DNA of 64,000 nt from Rhodococcus sp. 06-462-5 (GTDB lineage: Bacteria; Actinomycetota; Actinomycetes; Mycobacteriales; Mycobacteriaceae): the NCBI RefSeq assembly GCF_002258315.1, contig NZ_NOYD01000001.1, positions 372,001-436,000 on the forward strand. The letters run 5' to 3'. The translations under genes were made by a program, and so were the position numbers. The notes under the pieces were generated by a model. That model searched no databases, was not told the DNA's origin, and worked only from the letters and a program-made list of their open reading frames with translations. Shown here piece after piece: positions 42,953 to 52,225 of the stretch; position 1 is the first letter of the stretch; every line of letters begins with the position of its first letter.

Positions 42953-43591
42953 TCAGGGCTGCAGTCTGAACTGCACGACAGCGGTGACATTCTCGATCGC
43001 GTCGTCGAGAGCGGTCATGCGTGCTCTGGCGTCGGGCGCAGACAGGATGTCGAGTCGATCGGACTGACCCATCGGAATCAGTGCTGCCAGCGACCAGATT
43101 TTCTCGGCGGCCGAGATCGGCAGGCCCAGGAAGTCCGGAACACCGGGTGTGGCGACGTTTTCCGTCGATTCGAGTCGGCCGATCAGCTCGTAGAGATCTT
43201 CGACCCGTGCCCAGGTGGCGTCGAATTCGGTGTCGGCGATCACCGCGTCGGTATCTTCGTCCGGCCACGCTCGAACGTCGGCCTGTGGGTACGGATCGTC
43301 CGGCAGCCAGGCGTCGATCCTGATCCGTTCACCGCCGACGCACTCGAGAAGAAATCGGCCGTTGCCGATGGACTCGTGACCGATGATGTGTGCGACCGTC
43401 GCCACATCGTGCCGTACGTCGCCGCCGCCGGCCTCGTGCCCACGCGCGATGAGTACAACGCCGAAGCTCGGGTCGTCCTGCTTCAGGCAGTCGTGCACCA
43501 GAGCTTGGTAGCGCGGCTCGAAGATGTGCAGGGGTAGGCGTTCGCCGGGGAGCAGCACACTGCCGAGCGGGAACATCGGTGTCACGCTCAC
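42953..43591 (-). CDS. Lon N-terminal (substrate-binding) domain protein
   Basis: 212 aa. Reads FPLGSVLLPGERLPLHIFEPRYQALV, the Lon-N/PUA-like fold, without ATPase or protease domains. GTG start at 43591 overlaps the upstream hydrolase stop (GTGA). Function of stand-alone Lon-N proteins is unclear. Confidence 0.9.
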   Translation of the reverse strand: MSVTPMFPLGSVLLPGERLPLHIFEPRYQALVHDCLKQDDPSFGVVLIARGHEAGGGDVRHDVATVAHIIGHESIGNGRFLLECVGGERIRIDAWLPDDPYPQADVRAWPDEDTDAVIADTEFDATWARVEDLYELIGRLESTENVATPGVPDFLGLPISAAEKIWSLAALIPMGQSDRLDILSAPDARARMTALDDAIENVTAVVQFRLQP

Positions 43592-44502
43592 GGGTGCTGC
43601 AACGGAACAGCCGCCGGGGTGATCGCCGCAGGCGCGCTCTTCTCGGTCCGGTTGGAGTCCAGGAATTCGTCGAGCAGTCGGAAGAAGAAGTCCGGCTCGT
43701 CGAGCTGGGGAAAGTGGCCGGCGTCGGGAAAGATCTCGACGCGACTGTTCGGGACCTCGCGTCGAATGTTGTCGGCGTGCTTGGCCGGAATCATTCGGTC
43801 CTTGCCGCCCCAGACGAGCAGCGACGGAATCGACTCGAACTTCTCGAAATGTTGCTTCGCGCTGACGGTCTGACCACGCGGGCCAACCACTGCTCGCGTC
43901 GACGCCAGAAATGCGCCGCGGGTGGAGCGGTCCGCCACGGACCGGAACGACCGCCAGGTCTCGGCCATGCTGGGACCCGGCTCGACCGGCAGACCCCATC
44001 TGCCCAACTGCGCCAGCGCACTCTCGGTGTTCTTACGGAACCAGTCCGATGCGAGCAGGGGCAGCACCAGCTCACTGCCGGGCAACGTCGCGGCCTTGAG
44101 GAGCAGGCTCACTTCGGGGCCGAGGCCGCCGCTGCTGACCAGCGCCAGGCGATCGACCCGCTCGGGGAAAAGGTACGTCAGCTGCATGACGATGCCACCG
44201 CCGAGGGAGTGACCGACCATCGGAGCGGAATCGATGTTCAGGTGATCCATGAGATCGCGAATGGTGGCCGAGTGCGAACTCAGCGAGTAGTCACCGGTCG
44301 GCTTGTCGGACTCACCGTGGCCGAACAGATCGGGCGCGATGACCCGATACTTCTGCGACAGACGCTCGAGCTGCGTGCCCCAGGACTGATGCGATCCGAG
44401 TAGGCCGTGAACCAGAATCACGGGCGGGCCGTCGCCCATGTCCACGTATCGCAGGACGTCCTTGTGTAGTTCTACCGACTGCAATTCGTACGATGAACTC
44501 AT
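43588..44502 (-). CDS. Alpha/beta-hydrolase
   Basis: 304 aa. HGLLGSHQSW, GHGESDKPTGDYSL, nucleophile Ser in VGHSLGG, WGGKDRMIP (acid) and DAGHFPQLDEP (His). Typical of meta-cleavage-product or mycobacterial-type hydrolases. Coupled to the Lon-N gene. Confidence 0.88.
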   Translation of the reverse strand: MSSSYELQSVELHKDVLRYVDMGDGPPVILVHGLLGSHQSWGTQLERLSQKYRVIAPDLFGHGESDKPTGDYSLSSHSATIRDLMDHLNIDSAPMVGHSLGGGIVMQLTYLFPERVDRLALVSSGGLGPEVSLLLKAATLPGSELVLPLLASDWFRKNTESALAQLGRWGLPVEPGPSMAETWRSFRSVADRSTRGAFLASTRAVVGPRGQTVSAKQHFEKFESIPSLLVWGGKDRMIPAKHADNIRREVPNSRVEIFPDAGHFPQLDEPDFFFRLLDEFLDSNRTEKSAPAAITPAAVPLQHP

Positions 44503-44601
44503 GGTCGACCTCCTCGTCGTGTGATTCCCGGGTCGTCGCGTGGCTCGGCGAGCCGCTGGCACAAACGTACAAGCTGAGCCGACACTGCGACAGACCCTCG
44601 G

Positions 44602-47160
44602 TCAGCGCGCGAGCCCCGCCTCGTCGAAGGTGTTGGCGATCGTCTCGGCCAAGTGTTCGGCCATCGGTTCGCGCAACATGTCGACGTGATCTCCGGGGAT
44701 GTCGACGAAGCTCAGCTCACCACGACCGACCGTCTGCCACGACCTGAGATCCTTCACGTTCTCCGCTGTGCGAACCACGGTCATCGAACCCGACCACGGT
44801 GTCGGCACGTGCTTGTTCAACGCCACGTACCCGATGCTCGCGAAGACCAACCATTCCATCGTCGTCGGGTACCGCAGCAGCCCGGCGAACTGCATCCGTA
44901 CCCAGAGGGCGGCGGTGCCGACGCGGCCGAGGTGGAAGCCCGCTTCTTCTCGCGTCCGAGCCGGCGGAGCAGCCGGAACCTCGGTACCGCCGGGCAACTT
45001 GTCCAGCAGATGCCGGAACAGCCGTGTGTCGAGAAGCAGCAGGTGCGGGGAGCCCAGGCCGGAGTCTCGGATCTCCTCCGCCATCGCGATGGCGATCCAG
45101 CCGCCGAGCGAATGGCCGACCAGATGGAACGGGCCCTCGGGCTGGACCGTACGAACAGCGTCGACGTAGCGCTTCGCGGTTCGCCGAATCGTTCGGTCCG
45201 GGCGTCCGCGCTTGCCTCGGCCGTGCGCCTGCAACGCATACACCGGGCGGTCGTCGTCGATGTGTTTGACGAGATTGAGGAACGCCATCGCCCCGACACC
45301 TGCACCACCGATGAGGAAGATCGGTGCCTTGCTGCCCTCGGTGCGCAGCGGCACGAGCACATCGTGTTCACCGGTTGTGCGCCGGCGCGCAGTCGCTGCG
45401 TCCTCGAGGCGGGCATCGACTGTCACGGCCAGCGCTCGAACAGTGGTCGCCGCGAACACGTCCTCCGGCGTCAGATCGATCTTCAGGCTCTCGCGGAGGT
45501 GAGCCAGCATTGCCGTTGTGGTCAGCGAGTTGCCGCCCAGCGCCAGGAAATCCTCGTCCCGGCCGATGGTGTCCAGTCCGATCGCGGTGCGTGCGGCCTC
45601 GGCCACGATGTACTCGGTCGGGCCGACCGCCGTGCGCTCGACGCGTCGATCGGCGGGCTCTGGCAGTGCACTTCGATCGAGCTTGCCGCGCTCGTTTCGC
45701 GGCATCGCGTCGAGCGCGACGATATGGGTGGGCACCATCCATTCCGGCAGCGTCCGGCGCAGCGACGCTCGGATCTCGGCCACGGAGGGTCGTCGCTCGG
45801 AACGGGCCGAGCACACGTAGGCGACCAGGTCGGTATCGGTGCCGGAGGTTCTGCCGATCACGGCGGCGTCGCCGATCCCCGGCATCGCGCGCAGTGCTGC
45901 CTCGACCTCGGCCGGCTCCACCAGATATCCGCGCACCTTGACGGCGTCGTCGATGCGTCCGGCCAGGTGCAGCGTCCCGTGTTCGTCGAGTCGGCCCAGA
46001 TCGCCGGTGCGGTACCGGAAAAGACCGTCGCCGAGGGCGGTGAATCGTTGGGAGTCCAGACCGGCACCGCCGAGGTAGCCGTCGGCCAAGCAATTCGCCG
46101 TCACCCGTACTTCGCCGATCACGTCGGGTGCACACGTCGAACCGTCGGAGGTGACGACTTCGACGAGCTTGCCTGCGATGGGTCTGCCTGCAGGGAGAAA
46201 GCCCGACGGCAGCGCTCGTTCGGGCGGGTATTCGCCGTAGGCGACGGCACCGGCTTCGGTGGTCGCGTACCAGTTGACCACCGTGGCGCGGCTGTCGAAT
46301 CGCCGCCGGAAGCCGTCGGCGTCGTCGGAGTGCAGCGATTCCCCGTATGTGACGACCACCCGCAGCGAAGGTACGGCCCCGCGCCCGGTGGGTCCGTGAT
46401 CGGCCGCGGAGACAGCACGCAGCAGCGAGGACGAGCAGTGCAGCGTGGTCAGTGAATGCGCGGCTGCCCACTCGACGGTGCTGCTGGGGACACCCGACCT
46501 GGGGTCGCGGCAGTGCACAGCGGCGCCGCTGAGCAACCCCGCGAACAACGTGTTCAAGCCGGCACCGAAGCTGACCGGAAGGGAGTTTCCGACGCGGTCG
46601 TGTGGGCTCAGCGCCAACGCGTTGGCAACCTCGTATGCCTTGGTCAGGCACATGCGGTGGCTGAGGATCACACCTTTGGCGGTGCCGGTGGATCCCGAGG
46701 TGTAGTTGATCACCGCGGTGTGGTCGCCCGACAGCGTCGGCAGCGGAACACAGGAATCGACGGCGGCGGCGACGGCGGCCGAGTCGATCGCCGTCGCGTC
46801 TGCTTGGTCGATGATCGTGGCGCGGCGCTCGGCGGGAAGCATGGGGTCGAGCGGAACCAGGGGATGGCCCGCGGTGACGACGGCCAGCATCAGCACGATC
46901 GAATCGGGCGTCGCGTCGGTGTCCACGGCGAGCGGCCGAGAATCGGCGGGAAAGAGGGTGGCGATCTTCCGGGCCAGCGAGTAAGCGCGGTGGAGGAGCT
47001 CGTCGAACGTCAGCGAGGTGCCGTCGACGTCGAGTGCGACGGCGTGCGGCAGGGCGTGAGCCACCTCGCGGTAGCGGGCCATGAGGGTGTCGCGGCGTTC
47101 GGGCCGGCACAGTGGGGCCAGTGAAAGTCGGGTCGGCGCATCGATGTCCTGAATCGACAT
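44602..47160 (-). CDS. NRPS-like synthetase, A-T-TE architecture
   Basis: 852 aa. Adenylation domain (~25-500): A3 YTSGSTGTAKG (153-163), A7 YRTGDLGRLDE, A8 GRIDDAVKVRGYLVEPAEVE, A10 Lys494 in NERGKLDRS. Carrier domain with phosphopantetheine Ser545 in LGGNSL. Thioesterase with Ser684 in GHSLGG and a His in PGDHVDML. No condensation domain. At A4 the usual FDxS Asp is replaced (SFGAGLN), which suggests a substrate without an alpha-amino group, such as a keto or aryl acid. AAGGAG precedes the ATG. The product is unknown. Confidence 0.9.
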   Translation of the reverse strand: MSIQDIDAPTRLSLAPLCRPERRDTLMARYREVAHALPHAVALDVDGTSLTFDELLHRAYSLARKIATLFPADSRPLAVDTDATPDSIVLMLAVVTAGHPLVPLDPMLPAERRATIIDQADATAIDSAAVAAAVDSCVPLPTLSGDHTAVINYTSGSTGTAKGVILSHRMCLTKAYEVANALALSPHDRVGNSLPVSFGAGLNTLFAGLLSGAAVHCRDPRSGVPSSTVEWAAAHSLTTLHCSSSLLRAVSAADHGPTGRGAVPSLRVVVTYGESLHSDDADGFRRRFDSRATVVNWYATTEAGAVAYGEYPPERALPSGFLPAGRPIAGKLVEVVTSDGSTCAPDVIGEVRVTANCLADGYLGGAGLDSQRFTALGDGLFRYRTGDLGRLDEHGTLHLAGRIDDAVKVRGYLVEPAEVEAALRAMPGIGDAAVIGRTSGTDTDLVAYVCSARSERRPSVAEIRASLRRTLPEWMVPTHIVALDAMPRNERGKLDRSALPEPADRRVERTAVGPTEYIVAEAARTAIGLDTIGRDEDFLALGGNSLTTTAMLAHLRESLKIDLTPEDVFAATTVRALAVTVDARLEDAATARRRTTGEHDVLVPLRTEGSKAPIFLIGGAGVGAMAFLNLVKHIDDDRPVYALQAHGRGKRGRPDRTIRRTAKRYVDAVRTVQPEGPFHLVGHSLGGWIAIAMAEEIRDSGLGSPHLLLLDTRLFRHLLDKLPGGTEVPAAPPARTREEAGFHLGRVGTAALWVRMQFAGLLRYPTTMEWLVFASIGYVALNKHVPTPWSGSMTVVRTAENVKDLRSWQTVGRGELSFVDIPGDHVDMLREPMAEHLAETIANTFDEAGLAR

Positions 47161-47198
47161 GATTCTCCTTGCACGAGCCCGACCCGTGATTGCGAAGT

Positions 47199-47219
47199 CG
47201 GTTTGTTGCTCACAAACCG
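47199..47219 (-). promoter_or_regulatory. 5'-UTR hairpin of the NRPS gene
   Basis: CGGTTTGT, 5 nt, ACAAACCG: a perfect 8-bp stem 38 nt upstream of the start codon. Confidence 0.45.
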
Positions 47220-47224
47220 TCTTC

Positions 47225-47243
47225 GAGACTGTTTTAACGTCTC
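47225..47243. promoter_or_regulatory. Putative operator of the NRPS promoter
   Basis: GAGAC, 9 nt, GTCTC, just downstream of a minus-strand promoter candidate (TTGCGT, 18 nt, TACCTT). No regulator gene is adjacent. Confidence 0.45.
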
Positions 47244-47281
47244 AAAGGTAGACGCGCATGGCCTTTTTACGCAAGCGGAAA

Positions 47282-47326
47282 ACCGGACATTCCACAACAA
47301 TCGGGTGACGTTGCGGAATGTCCGGT
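47282..47326 (-). terminator. Terminator of the ABC permease operon
   Basis: Perfect 12-bp stem ACCGGACATTCC / GGAATGTCCGGT, extended by CAAC/GTTG after one mismatch, followed on the minus strand by TTTT. It separates the exporter operon from the NRPS gene. Confidence 0.8.
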
Positions 47327-47344
47327 CGGTTTCCGGGCCTGCCC

Positions 47345-49921
47345 CTACAGGTCCGCGATGGCCTCCAGTGGCTTCGTGCGTGCGGCTCGCACGGCGGGCC
47401 ACAGCGCCGCCAAGACTCCGACGACGGCCGAGCCCAGCAGCATCGCCACCACCTGGCCCCACGGCACGGTCATGGTGCCCAGGCCCTCGTCGCGCAGAGT
47501 CTGCACGAATCCCCACCCGAACGCGATGCCGAGGACGACGCCCACGATTGCGCCGAACAGGGCGATGAGCAGCGACTCGAGATAGATGATGCGACGAACC
47601 TGGGGCCGCTGCATGCCTATCGCCCGCAGCATGCCGATCTCCCGACGCCTCTCCACGACCGACAGGGCCAGCGTGTTGACGATGCCGAGCACGGCGATGA
47701 CGACGGCCAATGCCAGCAATCCGTACAGCACGGCGAGCAGGGTGTCGATCTGCTGACCCTGGCTGCCCTTGAACTCCTCGACGTCCTGAACCTGGACGAC
47801 GACGAACGGCTTGGTCGCGGCTTCGAGGTCGGTGCGCAGCGTGCCCAGGTCGGTACCGGGCGTGGCCTTGACCAGAACCAGGATGTCGGACCGGGTGATG
47901 GACGGCGTCACCTCCTGGTAGATATCGCCCGAGACGATCCAGCTCCCGATGAGCGGATTGTCGGTGAACACGCCGGTGACGGTCACGGGGACCGACGCCC
48001 CGTCCACGGTGTCGAAGGTGACCTCGGTTCCGACCGTCCATCCCCGGTTGGCTGCTTCGGTCTCCGACACCGAGAATCCGTCGCTGTCCAGGTCTGCCGT
48101 GCCCTGGACCATCGACAGCTCGAGCAGTCCCTCGGGCGAGCCGTCGATGGCGGCGCCGTACTCCTCCTGGCCGGCGATGGTGACGAACACCGGGTGCAGT
48201 ACCGCCGTGCGGTCCACGCCGCTCACCTGTTGCGCAGCAGTCGTGGCACCGGTCGGAACGCCGATGGACTGCGGACCGGTGAGGATGTAGTCCGCCTCGA
48301 CGCCGGTGTCGACGAGTGAGTCGACGCTGGCCTTGGCAGTGGATCCGAGCACGCCGATGACCGTGACGAGCATGAGGCCGAGCATCAGCGCGAAGGCGGT
48401 GGCCGCGGTGCGTCGCGGGTTGCGTACCGAGTTGGTCCTGGCCAAGCGTCCGATCGCTCCGAACGGACGGGTGATGACGGCACCCAGCGCGCCGACCACA
48501 GGCCGTGACAGCGACGGTGCGGCCAGTGCGGTGGCGACGATCAGCGCGACGGCTCCCGCGCCGACCGTGCCGGCGGCCGCTCCGCCGGTCGACTGCGCGC
48601 CGATGATCAGTGCGGCCGCGCCTGCGATTCCCAGGCCGACGCCGACGAACGTCCGGGTGCGCAGGGTGTCGCCCGCAGAGGCGAACTCCTCGCGCATCGC
48701 GGCGACCGGTGGAATCTTGGCCGCTCGTCGGGCGGGTGCGTACGCGCTCAGCACGGTGACGACGATGCCGACGGCGAAGGCGACGGCAACGGTGCGCGGC
48801 TCGAGCGCCAGCGGTCCCGACGGCAGGCCCAGGTCGAAGGCGTTGAGCAGTGCCCGTAGTCCGTAGGCGAGCCCGACTCCGCCGACGAAGCCCAGCACGC
48901 TGCCGATGACGCCTACGACGAGAGCTTCGAGGACGACCGAACGGCTGACCTGCCCGCGGCTGGCTCCGATGGCGCGCAGCAGTGCCAGTTCGCGGACGCG
49001 CTGAGCGACGATCATCGAGAACGTGTTGTAGATGATGAAGGTGCCGACCAGCAGGGCGATCCCACCGAAGGCGAGCAGGAAGTAGTTGATGAACGACAGC
49101 GCCGACTCGACCTCGGCCTGAGTCTCCGCCTGTACGTCCGCGGCCGTCTGGACCTTCAGATCTGGGAACGCCGCGGCGATCTCGTCGCGAAGATCGCTCT
49201 GACCCAACCCTTGCGCGGCGAGATCGTTGCCTGCGACGTCGATGTACTGCACGTGGGCACCGTCGGTGAACAGCTCGTTCGCCTGGCTCTGCACGAACTG
49301 GATTCCGATGTAGCCACCGGATTCGGTTGCCGTGGAATAGATTCCGACAATCGTGACGTCGGTGATGCCCTTGGACGGCACGAGAACCTGCGTGGCGTCA
49401 CCCACCTTCAGGCCGGCGCGTTCGGCACCACCGGCGTTGATCACGACCTGACCGGGAGCGGTGGGAGCCGAGCCGTCGACGAAGGTGGTCGGATCGCCGA
49501 GTCGTTGATCGTCGGGGAGGTACGACTCACCGATGGTCGGTGCGCCGCCGGACTGTACGGCAGCCCCGTCCGACCCCAGCAGTACCAACTGCCCGCCGAC
49601 GTACGGGGACACGGCGCGCACGTTCGGCAGTGCCGAGATCGCCGCGATGTCCTCGTTCGGCACGCCGGACGAGCGCGCGTCCTCGGGGCTCACTCGAACG
49701 TCCGCGCCCTGCGCGGTATCGGCGAACAGCGAGGAGAAGGTGCGCTGGAGGGTATCGGTGAACACGAACGAACCCGCGACGAATGCCGTGCCGAGCACCA
49801 CGGACAGTACGGTCAAGGCAAGCCGAACCTTGTGTGCAGCAAGGTTTCTCAACGACACCTTGCGCATGGGATTGCCCGACGGCTTTTGTCGAGGAGGTTT
49901 GCTGGAAACGGAATGCGCCAT
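47345..49921 (-). CDS. ABC transporter permease, FtsX/MacB type
   Basis: 858 aa with two FtsX halves. Helix 1 near residues 30-55, then a large extracytoplasmic domain (~60-255), three helices (~270-390), a central pair, a second extracytoplasmic domain (~535-700), and three C-terminal helices. Repeated motif ALLRAIGASRGQVSRSV / GMLRAIGMQRPQVRRII. TAATG overlap with the ATPase gene. Probably exports lipids, peptides or antibiotics. Confidence 0.92.
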   Translation of the reverse strand: MAHSVSSKPPRQKPSGNPMRKVSLRNLAAHKVRLALTVLSVVLGTAFVAGSFVFTDTLQRTFSSLFADTAQGADVRVSPEDARSSGVPNEDIAAISALPNVRAVSPYVGGQLVLLGSDGAAVQSGGAPTIGESYLPDDQRLGDPTTFVDGSAPTAPGQVVINAGGAERAGLKVGDATQVLVPSKGITDVTIVGIYSTATESGGYIGIQFVQSQANELFTDGAHVQYIDVAGNDLAAQGLGQSDLRDEIAAAFPDLKVQTAADVQAETQAEVESALSFINYFLLAFGGIALLVGTFIIYNTFSMIVAQRVRELALLRAIGASRGQVSRSVVLEALVVGVIGSVLGFVGGVGLAYGLRALLNAFDLGLPSGPLALEPRTVAVAFAVGIVVTVLSAYAPARRAAKIPPVAAMREEFASAGDTLRTRTFVGVGLGIAGAAALIIGAQSTGGAAAGTVGAGAVALIVATALAAPSLSRPVVGALGAVITRPFGAIGRLARTNSVRNPRRTAATAFALMLGLMLVTVIGVLGSTAKASVDSLVDTGVEADYILTGPQSIGVPTGATTAAQQVSGVDRTAVLHPVFVTIAGQEEYGAAIDGSPEGLLELSMVQGTADLDSDGFSVSETEAANRGWTVGTEVTFDTVDGASVPVTVTGVFTDNPLIGSWIVSGDIYQEVTPSITRSDILVLVKATPGTDLGTLRTDLEAATKPFVVVQVQDVEEFKGSQGQQIDTLLAVLYGLLALAVVIAVLGIVNTLALSVVERRREIGMLRAIGMQRPQVRRIIYLESLLIALFGAIVGVVLGIAFGWGFVQTLRDEGLGTMTVPWGQVVAMLLGSAVVGVLAALWPAVRAARTKPLEAIADL

Positions 49922-50655
49922 TATCGGACCGTCTCCAGCTTCTTCATCCGCTCGAGTACGGCGTCGGCCGTGGGCGAGTTCAGCTGATCGATGACCGATC
50001 CGTCGGCGAGGAACACGACGCGGTCGGCGTAGCTGGCCGCGCGTGGATCGTGCGTGACGATGACGACGGTCTGATCGAATTCGTCTGCGGCAGTGCGCAG
50101 GATCGACAGCACCTCACCGGACGAGCGGGAGTCCAGGTTGCCGGTCGGCTCGTCGCCGAACACGATGTCGGGCCTGCCTGCCAGTGCACGTGCGCACGCC
50201 ACTCGCTGCTGCTGTCCGCCCGAGAGTTCGCTGGGGCGGTGATCGAGGCGGTCACGCAGGCCGAGTCGGTCGACCACGGTGTCGAGCCATCCCTGGTCCG
50301 GTGTGCGGCCGGCGATGTCGAGAGGCAGCGTGATGTTCTCGAGCGCGGTGAGCGTCGGGACCAGATTGAAGGCCTGGAACACGAATCCGATTCGGTCCCT
50401 GCGTAATCCGGTCATCTCCTTGTCGGACAGCGCCGTCAACTCGGTGTCGCCGATGGTCACCGTTCCCGAGGATGCATTGTCCAAACCGGCCAGGCAGTGC
50501 ATGAGCGTGGACTTGCCCGAGCCCGACGGGCCCATGATTGCGGTGAATTCTCCGCGAGCGAATTCCACGCTCACCCCGGACAGTGCGTGGACCTGGGTGT
50601 CCCCTGATCCGTAGACCTTCGATACGTTGACCGCACGTGCGGCGATGTCGCTCAT
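49921..50655 (-). CDS. ABC transporter ATP-binding protein (LolD/MacB type)
   Basis: 244 aa. Walker A GPSGSGKST, Q-loop FVFQAFNL, signature LSGGQQQRVACARAL, Walker B DIVFGDEPTGNLD, H-loop VTHDPRAA. Partner of the permease encoded one base downstream. Confidence 0.95.
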   Translation of the reverse strand: MSDIAARAVNVSKVYGSGDTQVHALSGVSVEFARGEFTAIMGPSGSGKSTLMHCLAGLDNASSGTVTIGDTELTALSDKEMTGLRRDRIGFVFQAFNLVPTLTALENITLPLDIAGRTPDQGWLDTVVDRLGLRDRLDHRPSELSGGQQQRVACARALAGRPDIVFGDEPTGNLDSRSSGEVLSILRTAADEFDQTVVIVTHDPRAASYADRVVFLADGSVIDQLNSPTADAVLERMKKLETVR

Positions 50656-50730
50656 GGTTGCCAGTGTTGCAGCGTTCTGCGCCGGTTGCTATCAGGGGAG
50701 ACCCTGAACACCACCCCTATGATGGGCCTC

Positions 50731-51495
50731 ATGCGCATCGGAGCCCACGTCCGCGACAGCAGCGACCCTCTCGGTACGGCCGAGGCGCTCGGCGTCGACC
50801 TCGTCCAGATGTTCCTCACCGATCCGCAGAAGTGGAACAAGCTCACCCCGCACCCGCAGGGCGAGGCGCTGCTGAGGGGCGATGTCGACGTGGTGGTGCA
50901 CTCGTCCTACGTCCTGAACGTGGCGAGCTTGAACAATCGGATCCGCATTCCCTCGCGCAAGGCCGTCGTCGAGCAGGCTGCCGCTGCGGCCGAGATCGGG
51001 GCCATCGGGTTGGTCGTCCACGGCGGCCACGTCCGTGAGGGCGAGGACACTGCGAAGGGAATCGACAACTGGCGCAAGCTGTTCGAGCGCCAAGCGGAGC
51101 AGGGCGGCTTCGCCGTGCCGATCTTCGTCGAGAACACCGCGGGCGGAGACTCCGCGATGGCGCGCCACTTCGACGACATCGCCCGGTTGTGGGACGCGAT
51201 CGGTGAATTCGGTGCCGGATTCTGTCTGGACACCTGTCATGCGTGGGCCGGGGGCGAGGATCTGGTCGACGTGGTCGACCGAATCAAGGCCATCACCGGG
51301 CGAATCGATCTGGTGCATCTGAACAATTCACGCGACGAGTTCGACTCGGCGCGAGACCGGCACGCAAATCTCGGCACCGGAACGATCGACGCCGAGATTC
51401 TGACGGCCGTCGCACTGGCGGCCGACGCGCCGGTGATCCTAGAGACCCCGCCCGAGGGGATCGAAGACGACGTCAGGCTGCTGAAGAGCCTGTAG
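50731..51495 (+). CDS. nfo: Endonuclease IV (AP endonuclease)
   Basis: 254 aa TIM barrel with the three-zinc set: His in VVHSSY and VHGGHV, Glu in VENTAGG, Asp/His in LDTCHAW, HLNNSRDEFDSARDRHANLG, and Glu in ILETP. Cleaves 5' to abasic sites in base-excision repair. ATG at 50731 or 50722. Overlaps the convergent condensation fragment by 23 bp. Confidence 0.93.
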   Translation: MRIGAHVRDSSDPLGTAEALGVDLVQMFLTDPQKWNKLTPHPQGEALLRGDVDVVVHSSYVLNVASLNNRIRIPSRKAVVEQAAAAAEIGAIGLVVHGGHVREGEDTAKGIDNWRKLFERQAEQGGFAVPIFVENTAGGDSAMARHFDDIARLWDAIGEFGAGFCLDTCHAWAGGEDLVDVVDRIKAITGRIDLVHLNNSRDEFDSARDRHANLGTGTIDAEILTAVALAADAPVILETPPEGIEDDVRLLKSL

Positions 51496-52162
51496 TCGTG
51501 ACAGCGAGGTCGTGCACGGCCACCGACCACAGCCGGATCAGTTCGTCGATGCCGTGCAGATTCACAGCCCAGGTGATGCGCGCCAGCACGGTACCCGCAT
51601 CCGTCACGGTGATCCCGATGTCGATGGCGTGATCGCGGCGGGGCTCGGCCCGTGCATCCTCACGCAGGATTATCTGGGCTCCCGCGCGCGAGGCCAGCGC
51701 GGGATAGTTGCGAGTCAGTGCGTAGTCGCGGCCGCCGTTCGGCACCGAGCCCAGTCGCCTCGATACCTCGTCGAGGAGGTGCTCGCGGTGGGCGGGGACG
51801 GCGAGAGCGTCGGAATGGATCGAAGGGAGCCGGACCGGGTGAACTGCCTGGGTGTTGTCGAGATCGAGGTCCACCAACACGCCGGCCGAGGAGCCGCGGC
51901 GGTTGTTTCTCTGCCACGTGGACACGGCCGAGCCCAAGGCCGCGAGCAGCAGAACGCGGCGGCGGTGCAGGCCGTCGGGCAACACGAACGTCATCGACGT
52001 CTGCTCGAATTCCGTGGGCCGTTCGGTGAGCAGCGGTCGCTCTGCCGGGGTCAGGACGGCTACCCAGTACGGAACCTGTTCGGCCACCTCAGTGCAGAGA
52101 GTGCGTCCGAGCTGGGCCGGGCTGATCGTCTCGCGGTGCACGAGTCTCAGCGGTGCGAACAC
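51473..52162 (-). CDS. Stand-alone NRPS condensation/epimerisation-like C-terminal fragment
   Basis: About 229 aa, GTG at 52162 behind GGAG (GTG at 52183 is an alternative). Segments VLLLAALGSAVSTWQR, VLVDLDLDN, VHPVRLPS, VSRRLGSVPNGGRDYALTRNYP correspond to the C-terminal half of condensation/epimerisation domains. The HHxxxDG catalytic motif is absent. An IdeR-type iron box sits ~35-55 bp upstream. It could be a siderophore accessory protein or a recruited domain remnant. Confidence 0.7.
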   Translation of the reverse strand: MFAPLRLVHRETISPAQLGRTLCTEVAEQVPYWVAVLTPAERPLLTERPTEFEQTSMTFVLPDGLHRRRVLLLAALGSAVSTWQRNNRRGSSAGVLVDLDLDNTQAVHPVRLPSIHSDALAVPAHREHLLDEVSRRLGSVPNGGRDYALTRNYPALASRAGAQIILREDARAEPRRDHAIDIGITVTDAGTVLARITWAVNLHGIDELIRLWSVAVHDLAVTTTGSSAA

Positions 52163-52195
52163 GGTCACTCCGACGAACCCCACTTCCGATCCGGA

Positions 52196-52214
52196 TTGTC
52201 CTAGCCTTACCTAA
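52196..52214 (-). promoter_or_regulatory. IdeR/DtxR iron box
   Basis: TTAGGTAAGGCTAGGACAA on the minus strand agrees at 14 of 19 positions (12 of the first 13) with the consensus TTAGGTTAGGCTAACCTAA. An adjoining CTAACC, 7 nt, GGTTAG repeat (52211-52229) adds further half-sites. Confidence 0.75.
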
Positions 52215-52225
52215 CCTTTCCCAGG

